From Tenodera sinensis (lineage: Eukaryota; Arthropoda; Insecta; Mantodea; Mantidae), in the NCBI GenBank assembly GCA_030765045.1, contig CM060962.1, forward strand, positions 215,811,031-215,875,030: a stretch of 64,000 nucleotides of DNA, written 5' to 3'. Made by a program: the position numbers and the translations under genes. Shown one piece after another: positions 55,528-64,000 of the stretch. Positions within the stretch are counted from its first letter, which is position 1, and each line of letters begins with the position of its first letter. The notes beneath the pieces are model-generated. The model did not search any database, was not told where the DNA came from, and was given only the letters and a program-made list of their open reading frames with translations.

Positions 55528-56022
55528 CCCTTTATTGCCTGGTGTGTCTTATAAGATACATTAGCTTTTTTTTTCCCTATTTGTACTAGTTTTAACTTTT
55601 TTTTCCTGCTATATCTTGTTATACTATCTGTCACCAATTAAAAATACATATTTGAGACGTTTTGGATTGTAAAAAATTATTTTTTTTACAATTTATATTG
55701 TAGTGTTTTTTTATAAGAAAAGAAGCAAAATCCATGCAACCGCAGTCAAATGATACCCCGTCATCATCCACGCGTGATATCACACCGATTATTTTACGTG
55801 GGCCCTCCTCGTCCTTTACCAAAGGCACATTTGACTGCGGTTGCCGAGACTCGAACTCACGACCTCAGGCTTTGAGTGCATGGCCAGTGCACTACGTGTT
55901 GCCTTAACGATCATGGGTGTCTGAGCCAGCAGGCTGAAGGTTTCCCAGACCGTCTAATCTAAACCGGTTTTGAATTAGAGGAAGAACGGCATATGTAGCA
56001 AAATAATTCAGGCATGAAAGGG
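55528..56022 (+). mobile_element. Array element S4, complete piggyBac-type MITE, 495 bp
   Basis: The left tip CCCTTTATTGCCTG and right tip CAGGCATGAAAGGG are inverted repeats. TTAA flanks both sides (55524..55527, 56023..56026), as expected for piggyBac transposition. Inside, on the minus strand, a tRNA-like region carries GAGTTCGAGTCTCGG (B box) after AACACGTAGTGCACTGGCCA. A 17-base inverted repeat (CAACCGCAGTCAAATG... CATTTGACTGCGGTTG) encloses about 85 bases. Confidence 0.75.
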
Positions 56023-56026
56023 TTAA

Positions 56027-56428
56027 CATCCTCCATTCTGATTGATCTCGTGCTTTGGCTCTCCAACTTCAAATGTTTGTTCTTTTAATGTCACCATGTA
56101 CATCATTAATCCATCTCTTCTTTGGTCTTCCAACTCTCCTTCTACCATCTAGTATAACCATCATGACAATTCTGGGCATTCGTTCTTCATCCATTCAGAT
56201 AACATGACCCACCCACTGCAATCTTTTTATTTTAATATCAGATACAGTATCTGTATCTTTATACAGCTTTTGCAGCCACTGCAATCTTTTTATTTTAATA
56301 TCAGATACAGTATCTGTATCTTTATACAACTTTTGGAACTCTGAATCTGTTCTTATTCTCCAATAGTAATTTTCCTTAGTCAGTTCACAAATCTTTCTGA
56401 GCACTTTCTTTCCCATATATTCAAGGTT
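56027..56428 (-). pseudogene. RTE-type LINE C-terminal tail, array copy 1
   Basis: The minus-strand frame gives YMGKKVLRKICELTKENYYWRI, then two tandem copies of LQKLYKDTDTVSDIKIKRLQ, then a GHVI-RM block. It matches the end of RTE-like ORF2 (W-RR.N-EL..LY..PDI...K--RL-W-GHV-RM). The 63-base internal duplication is not part of the family. The copy ends in GGRRRVGRAKKTW-like coding at its 3' side. Confidence 0.7.
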
Positions 56429-58194
56429 GTTAACGATCATGGCTATCCGAGCCAGCAGGCTGAAGGTCTCCCAGACCGTCTAATCTAAACCGGTTTCGAA
56501 TTAGAGGAAGAACGGCATATGTAGCGAAATAATTCAGGCATGAAAGGTTAACATTGCAAAATTGCTGAATAAGAGCAACAGAAGTAAGAACACATCTGGA
56601 AGAACATCTTGGTCAGGTGATTCATGAAAGAATAGTTTGTACTAAGCTGATGGCCAGTTAAAGGTGTGGAGACAGAAGCATACCCAGTGGGATTTTAAAA
56701 ATGTGGAACTTACGGTCAAACATTGGGGTGGCGGAGTATGGGGATGTATGTGATGTAATGTGGGTGAGCTAGCTTTTATTGATGGCAACATGAGTAAGTA
56801 CAATTATAACTTCTTCTTCTTTGGTCTCACAGTCCTTTTAGTATAACCTGGGCCTCCCGATTAACCCTTTATTGCCTGGTGTGTCTTATAATATACATTA
56901 GCTTTTTTCCAGTTTGTACAAGTTTTAACTTTTTTGCTGCTATATTCTTGTTATACTGTCTGTCACCAATTAAACATTCATATTTGAGACGTTTTGTATT
57001 GTAAAAAATTATTTTTTTTACAATTTATATTGTAGCGTTTTTTTATAAGAAAAAAAAGAAAATCCATGCAACCGCAGTCTAATGATACCCCGTCATCATC
57101 CACGCGTGCCATCACACCGATTATTTTACGTGGGCCCTCCCCGACCTTTACCACAGGCACATTTGACTGCGGTTGCCGAGACTCGAACTCACGACCTCAG
57201 GTTTGAGTGCATGGCCAGTGCACTACGTGTTGCCTTAACGATCATGGCTATCCGAGCCAGCAGGCTGAAGGTCTCCCAGACCGTTTAATCTAAACCGGTT
57301 TTGAATTAGAGGAAGAACGACATATGTGGCAAAGTAGTTCAGGCATGAAAGGGTTAACACTGCAAAATTGCTGAATAAGAGCAAGAGAAGTAAGAGTACA
57401 TCTGGAAGAACATCATGTTTGCATATGTAGCAAAATAATTCAGGCATGAAAAGGTTAACATTAGAAAATTGCTGCATAAGAGCAACAGAAGTAACAGCAC
57501 ATCTGGAAGAACATCTTGGTCAGGTGATTCATGAAAGAATGGTTTGTAGGTTTTGAACAGTAATGGCTAATATTCCAGAACACCAAGAAGAAAGCCATGT
57601 GTAGCTAAAGTAAACAAGAAAAAGAGTTTAGTGTTTGCCAATGAGTGTGTAACAAAGAACAGCGAGTTCTGGAATCATGTGTTATGAACAGATGAAAGCA
57701 GGTTTAATGTATACTGAGCTGATGGCCAGTTAAAGGTGTGGAGACAGAAGCATACTAGTTTTAACTTTTTTTCCTGCTATATTCTTGTTATGCTGTCTGT
57801 CACCAATTTAAAATACATATTTGAGACGTTTTGGATTGTAAAAATTATTTTTTTTACAATTTATATTGTTGTGTTTTTTTATAAGAAAAGAAGCAAAATC
57901 CATGCAACCGCAGTCAAATGATACCCCGTCATCATCCACGCGTGCCATCACACCGATTATTTTACGTGGGCCCTCCCCGTCCTTTACCACAGGCAGATTT
58001 GACTGCGGTTGCCGAGATTCGAACTCACGACCTCAGGCTTTGAGAGCATGGCCAGTGCACTACGTGTTGCCTTAACGGTCATGGGCATCCGAGCCAGCAG
58101 GCTGAAGGTTTCCCAGACCGTCTAATCTAAACCGGTTTCGAATTAGAGGAAGAACGGCATATCTAGCAAAATAATTCAGGCATGAAAGGGTTAA
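56027..58194 (+). repeat. Higher-order array unit 1 (2,168-bp period)
   Basis: Order within the unit: RTE-LINE tail on the minus strand (56027..56428); S tail (56429..56548); Tc1 fragment with an internal deletion (56549..56815); complete S (56865..57353); short Tc1 and S pieces (57358..57459); a second Tc1 fragment (57460..57755); S lacking its 5' end (57756..58190). The marker ATTGATCTCG recurs at 56041, 58209, 60377 and 62545, exactly 2,168 apart each time. Confidence 0.9.
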
Positions 58195-60362
58195 CATCCT
58201 CCATTCTGATTGATCTCGTGCTTTGGCTCTCCAACTTCAAATGTATGTTCTATTAATGTCAGCATGTACATCATTAATCCATGTCTTCTTTGCTCTTCCA
58301 ACTCTCCTTCTACCATCTAGTTTAACCATCATGACAATTCTGGGCATTCGTTCTTCGTCCATTCTGATAACATGACCCAGCCACTGCAATCTTTTTATTT
58401 TAATATCAGATACAGTATCTGTATCTTTATACAGCTTTTGCAGCCACTGCAATCTTTTTATTTTAATATCAGATACAGTATCTGTATCTTTATACAACTT
58501 TTGGAACTCTGAATCTGTTCTTATTCTCCAATAGTAATTTTCCTTAGTCAGTTCACAAATCTTTCTGAGCACTTTCTTTCCCATATATTCAAGGTTGTTA
58601 ACGATCATGGCTATCCGAGCCAGCAGGCTGAAGGTCTCCCAGACCGTCTAATCTAAACCGGTTTCGAATTAGAGGAAGAACGGCATATGTAGCGAAATAA
58701 TTCAGGCATGAAAGGGTTAACATTGCAAAATTGCTGAATAAGAGCAACAGAAGTAAGAACACATCTGGAAGAACATCTTGGTCAGGTGATTCATGAAAGA
58801 ATAGTTTGTACTAAGCTGATGGCCAGTTAAAGGTGTGGAGACAGAAGCATACCCAGTGGGATTTTAAAAATGTGGAACTTACGGTCAAACATTGGGGTGG
58901 CGGAGTATGGGGATGTATGTGATGTAATGTGGGTGAGCTAGCTTTTATTGATGGCAACATGAGTAAGTACAATTATAACTTCTTCTTCTTTGGTCTCACA
59001 GTCCTTTTGGTATAACCTGGGCCTCCCGATTAACCCTTTATTGCCTGGTGTGTCTTATAATATACATTAGCTTTTTTCCAGTTTGTACAAGTTTTAACTT
59101 TTTTGCTGCTATATTCTTGTTATACTGTCTGTCACCAATTAAACATTCATATTTGAGACGTTTTGGATTGTAAAAAAATATTTTTTTTACAATTTATATT
59201 GTAGCGTTTTTTTATAAGAAAAGAAGAAAATCCATGCAACCGCAGTCTAATGATACCCCGTCATCATCCACGCGTGCCATCACACCGATTATTTTACGTG
59301 GGCCCTCCCCGACCTTTACCACAGGCACATTTGACTGCGGTTGCCGAGACTCGAACTCACGACCTCAGGTTTGAGTGCATGGCCAGTGCACTACGTGTTG
59401 CCTTAACGATCATGGCTATCCGAGCCAGCAGGCTGAAGGTCTCCCAGACCGTTTAATCTAAACCGGTTTTGAATTAGAGGAAGAACGACATATGTGGCAA
59501 AGTAGTTCAGGCATGAAAGGGTTAACACTGCAAAATTGCTGAATAAGAGCAAGAGAAGTAAGAGTACATCTGGAAGAACATCATGTTTGCATATGTAGCA
59601 AAATAATTCAGGCATGAAAAGGTTAACATTAGAAAATTGCTGCATAAGAGCAACAGAAGTAACAGCACATCTGGAAGAACATCTTGGTCAGGTGATTCAT
59701 GAAAGAATGGTTTGTAGGTTTTGAACAGTAATGACTAATATCCCAGAACGCCAAGAGGAAAGCCATGTGTAGGTAAAGTAAACAAGAAAAAGAGTGTAGT
59801 GTTTGCCAATGAGTGTGTAACAAAGAACAGCGAGTTCTGGAATCATGTGTTATGAACAGATGAAAGCAGGTTTAATGTATACTGAGCTGATGGCCAGTTA
59901 AAGGTGTGGAGACAGAAGCATACTAGTTTTAACTTTTTTTCCTGCTATATTCTTGTTATGCTGTCTGTCACCAATTTAAAATACATATTTGAGACGTTTT
60001 GGATTGTAAAAATTATTTTTTTTACAATTTATATTGTTGTGTTTTTTTATAAGAAAAGAAGCAAAATCCATGCAACCGCAGTCAAATGATACCCCGTCAT
60101 CATCCACGCGTGCCATCACACCGATTATTTTACGTGGGCCCTCCCCGTCCTTTACCGCAGGCAGATTTGACTGCGGTTGCCGAGATTCGAACTCACGACC
60201 TCAGGCTTTGAGAGCATGGCCAGTGCACTACGTGTTGCCTTAACGGTCATGGGCATCCGAGCCAGCAGGCTGAAGGTTTCCCAGACCGTCTAATCTAAAC
60301 CGGTTTCGAATTAGAGGAAGAACGGCATATCTAGCAAAATAATTCAGGCATGAAAGGGTTAA
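58195..60362 (+). repeat. Higher-order array unit 2
   Basis: Same order as unit 1, with an intact 123-codon minus-strand frame in the LINE tail (58608..58237). The block 59727..59797 carries five diagnostic bases shared with 54181..54250 and not with units 1 or 3. Confidence 0.9.
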
Positions 60363-62530
60363 CATCCTCCATTCTGATTGATCTCGTGCTTTGGCTCTCC
60401 AACTTCAAATGTATGTTCTTTTAATGTCAGCATGTACATCATTAATCCATGTCTTCTTTGCTCTTCCAACTCTCCTTCTACCATCTAGTTTAACCATCAT
60501 GACAATTCTTGGCATTCGTTCTTCGTCCATTCTGATAACATGACCCAGCCACTGCAATCTTTTTATTTTAATATCAGATACAGTATCTGTATCTTTATAC
60601 AGCTTTTGCAGCCACTGCAATCTTTTTATTTTAATATCAGATACAGTATCTGTATCTTTATACAACTTTTGGAACTCTGAATCTGTTCTTATTCTCCAAT
60701 AGTAATTTTCCTTAGTCAGTTCACAAATCTTTCTGAGCACTTTCTTTCCCATATATTCAAGGTTGTTAACGATCATGGCTATCCGAGCCAGCAGGCTGAA
60801 GGTCTCCCAGACCGTCTAATCTAAACCGGTTTCGAATTAGAGGAAGAACGGCATATGTAGCGAAATAATTCAGGCATGAAAGGGTTAACATTGCAAAATT
60901 GCTGAATAAGAGCAACAGAAGTAAGAACACATCTGGAAGAACATCTTGGTCAGGTGATTCATGAAAGAATAGTTTGTACTAAGCTGATGGCCAGTTAAAG
61001 GTGTGGAGACAGAAGCATACCCAGTGGGATTTTAAAAATGTGGAACTTACGGTCAAACATTGGGGTGGCGGAGTATGGGGATGTATGTGATGTAATGTGG
61101 GTGAGCTAGCTTTTATTGATGGCAACATGAGTAAGTACAATTATAACTTCTTCTTCTTTGGTCTCACAGTCCTTTTAGTATAACCTGGGCCTCCCGATTA
61201 ACCCTTTATTGCCTGGTGTGTCTTATAATATACATTAGCTTTTTTCCAGTTTGTACAAGTTTTAACTTTTTTGCTGCTATATTTTTGTTATACTGTCTGT
61301 CACCAATTAAACATTCATATTTGAGACGTTTTGGATTGTAAAAAATTAGTTTTTTTACAATTTATATTCTAGCGTTTTTTTATAAGAAAAGAAGAAAATC
61401 CATGCAACCGCAGTCTAATGATACCCCGTCATCATCCACGCGTGCCATCACACCGATTATTTTACGTGGGCCCTCCCCGACCTTTACCACAGGCACATTT
61501 GACTGCGGTTGCCGAGACTCGAACTCACGACCTCAGGTTTGAGTGCATGGCCAGTGCACTACGTGTTGCCTTAGCGATCATGGCTATCCGAGCCAGCAGG
61601 CTGAAGGTCTCCCAGACCGTTTAATCTAAACCGGTTTTGAATTAGAGGAAGAACGACATATGTGGCAAAGTAGTTCAGGCATGAAAGGGTTAACACTGCA
61701 AAATTGCTGAATAAGAGCAAGAGAAGTAAGAGTACATCTGGAAGAACATCATGTTTGCATATGTAGCAAAATAATTCAGGCATGAAAAGGTTAACATTAG
61801 AAAATTGCTGCATAAGAGCAACAGAAGTAACAGCACATCTGGAAGAACATCTTGGTCAGGTGATTCATGAAAGAATGGTTTGTAGGTTTTGAACAGTAAT
61901 GGCTAATATTCCAGAACACCAAGAAGAAAGCCATGTGTAGGTAAAGTAAACAAGAAAAAGAGTTTAGTGTTTGCCAATGAGTGTGTAACAAAGAACAGCG
62001 AGTTCTGGAATCATGTGTTATGAACAGATGAAAGCAGGTTTAATGTATACTGAGCTGATGGCCAGTTAAAGGTGTGGAGACAGAAGCATACTAGTTTTAA
62101 CTTTTTTTCCTGCTATATTCTTGTTATACTGTCTGTCACCAATTTAAAATACATATTTGAGACGTTTTGGATTGTAAAAATTATTTTTTTTACAATTTAT
62201 ATTGTTGTTTTTTTTTATAAGAAAAGAAGCAAAATCCATGCAACCGCAGTCAAATGATACCCCGTCATCATCCAGGCGTGCCATCACACCGATTATTTTA
62301 CGTGGGCCCTCCCCGTCCTTTACCACAGGCAGATTTGACTGCGGTTGCCGAGATTCGAACTCACGACCTCAGGCTTTGAGAGCATGGCCAGTGCACTACG
62401 TGTTGCCTTAACGGTCATGGGCATCCGAGCCAGCAGGCTGAAGGTTTCCCAGACCGTCTAATCTAAACCGGTTTCGAATTAGAGGAAGAACGGCATATCT
62501 AGCAAAATAATTCAGGCATGAAAGGGTTAA
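60363..62530 (+). repeat. Higher-order array unit 3
   Basis: Same order and length as units 1 and 2, with only scattered base changes (for example TTCTTGGC at 60507 where the other units read TTCTGGGC). The LINE-tail frame 60776..60405 is open. Confidence 0.9.
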
Positions 62531-64000
62531 CATCCTCCATTCTGATTGATCTCGTGCTTTGGCTCTCCAACTTCAAATGTATGTTCTTTTAATGTCAGCA
62601 TGTACATCATTAATCCATGTCTTCTTTGCTCTTCCAACTCTCCTTCTACCATCTAGTTTAACCATCATGACAATTCTGGGCATTCGTTCTTCGTCCATTC
62701 TGATAACATGACCCAGCCACTGCAATCTTTTTATTTTAATATCAGATAGAGTATCTGTATCTTTATACAACTTTTGCAGCCACTGCAATCTTTTTATTTT
62801 AATATCAGATACAGTATCTGTATCTTTATACAACTTTTGCAGCTCTGAATCTGTTCTTATTCTCCAATAGTAATTTTCCTTAGTCAGTTCACAAATCTTT
62901 CTGAGCACTTTCTTTCCCATATATTCAAGGTTGTTAACGATCATGGCTATCCAAGCCAGCACGGTGAAGTTCTCCCAGACCGTCTAATCTAAACCGGGTT
63001 CAAATTAGAGGAAGAACGGCATATGTAGCGAAATAATTCAGGCCTGAAAGGGTTAACATTGCAAAATTGCTGAATAAGAGCAACAGAAGTAAGAACACAT
63101 CTGGAAGAACATCTTGGTCAGGTGATTCATGAAAGAATAGGTTGTACTGAGCTGATGGCCAGTTAAAGGTGTGGAGACAGAAGCATACCCAGTGGGATTT
63201 TAAATATGTGGAACTTACGGTCAAACATTGGGGTGGCGGAGTATGGGGTTGTATGGGATGTGATGTGGGTGAGCTAGCTTTTATTGATGGCAACATGAGT
63301 ATGTACAATTATAACTTCTTCTTCTTTGGTCTCACAGTCCTTTTAGTATAACCTTGGCCTCCCTGATTAACACTTTATTGCCTGGTGTGTCTTATAAGAT
63401 ACATTAGCTTTTTTCCTATTTGTACTAGTTTTAACTTTTTTTGCTGCTATATTCTTGTTATACTGTCTGTCACCAATTAAAAGTACATATTTGAGACGTT
63501 GTGGATTGTAAAAAATTATTTTTTTTACAATTTATATTGTAGTGGTTTTTTTAATAAGAAAAGAAGCAAAATCCATGCAACTGCAGTTAAATGATACCCC
63601 GTCATCTTCCAGGCGTCCCATCACACAGACTATTTTACGTGGATGGGTAGAGATGAATAGGAGAAGAATCATTAATGATTTTCTGAAAATGGTGAAAGTG
63701 CTGAAAATGGTAAAGCAAAATTGCTGAATAAGAGCAACAGAAGTAAGTGCACATCTGGAAGAACATCTTGGTCAGACGATTCATGAAAGAATAGTTTGTA
63801 GGTTTTGAACAGTAATGGCTAATATTCCAGAACACCAAGAGGAAAGCCATGTGTAGGTAAAGTAAACAAGAAAAAGAGTATAATGTGTGCCAATGAGTGT
63901 GTAACAAAGAACAGCGAGTTCTGGAATCATGTGTTATGATCAGATGAAAGCAAGTTTAATGTATACTGAGCTGATGGCCAGTTAAAGGTGTGGAGACAGA
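62531..64000 (+). repeat. Higher-order array unit 4 (diverging, cut by window end)
   Basis: The LINE tail (62531..62936) and first Tc1 piece follow the unit pattern. From about 63130 the sequence switches to the arrangement of 53500..54200: a fuller Tc1, then S truncated at ACGTGGAT, then Tc1 again. The minus-strand LINE frame is 129 codons here. Confidence 0.85.

Noticed and set aside
57090..57240. tRNA gene in each array S element
   Set aside because: The B box is good but the cloverleaf is incomplete and all copies lie inside TTAA-flanked MITEs.
58237..58608. A conserved 123-codon gene repeated in the array
   Set aside because: The frame is the C-terminal tail of an RTE-type LINE with an internal duplication, carried passively by the repeat unit.
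56027..64000. CRISPR-like array
   Set aside because: The periodicity is 2.2 kb with no short spacer structure and the context is eukaryotic.

Overview
This is eukaryotic DNA, AT-rich and almost entirely built of transposable elements. The mixture (hAT, piggyBac, Tc1/mariner, pogo, I-clade, Jockey and RTE-type LINEs, Penelope-like elements, tRNA-derived SINEs) points to an arthropod with a large, repeat-laden genome. I cannot name the species. There are no operons, ribosome binding sites, rRNAs or CRISPR arrays.

Only one stretch looks like a living host gene: two exons on the minus strand at 18.14-18.44 kb, with consensus splice sites, coding the N-terminus of METTL13 (eEF1A methyltransferase). 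Its later exons were not found. Two further host-derived sequences look like dead processed copies: a USF-like bHLH-zipper (40.85-41.57 kb, +) and a KIF17/OSM-3-like kinesin tail (52.4-53.2 kb, -).

Layout. 0-2.3 kb: hAT fragment plus two tandem units of a long-TIR repeat ('repeat A'). 2.8-4.4 kb: hAT pieces and a foldback element. 4.6-5.3 kb: internally deleted LINE. 5.35-6.35 kb: N-terminal half of a piggyBac transposase. 7-9.7 kb: Penelope-like and LINE debris. 9.8-14.1 kb: mariner, hAT and LINE fragments. 14.4-17.7 kb: a broken I-clade LINE. 18 kb: METTL13. 19.2-21.0 kb: a TIR-bounded element with an ORF I cannot place in a named transposase superfamily. 21.5-25.3 kb: two hAT copies with SINE and MITE insertions. 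25.3-30.3 kb: repeat A with nested insertions, then the C-terminal half of the piggyBac carrying a Jockey LINE and a SINE. 30.5-34.2 kb: a hAT gene broken by a pogo element and a MITE. 35.7-37.4 kb: repeat A again, partly inverted. 38-47 kb: Penelope-tail palindromes, USF pseudogene, hAT pieces. 47.0-49.65 kb: a nearly intact PGBD3-like piggyBac element. 50-52 kb: mariner-like and SINE remnants. 53.2-64 kb: a higher-order tandem array with a 2,168-bp period, made of a piggyBac-type MITE, Tc1 fragments and an RTE-LINE tail.

Nothing here works as a pathway. The interest lies in how elements nest, which leaves exact target-site duplications and a relative chronology, and in amplification of a composite unit into a satellite-like array. 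All calls come from reading the sequence and recalled family patterns; no searches were run.
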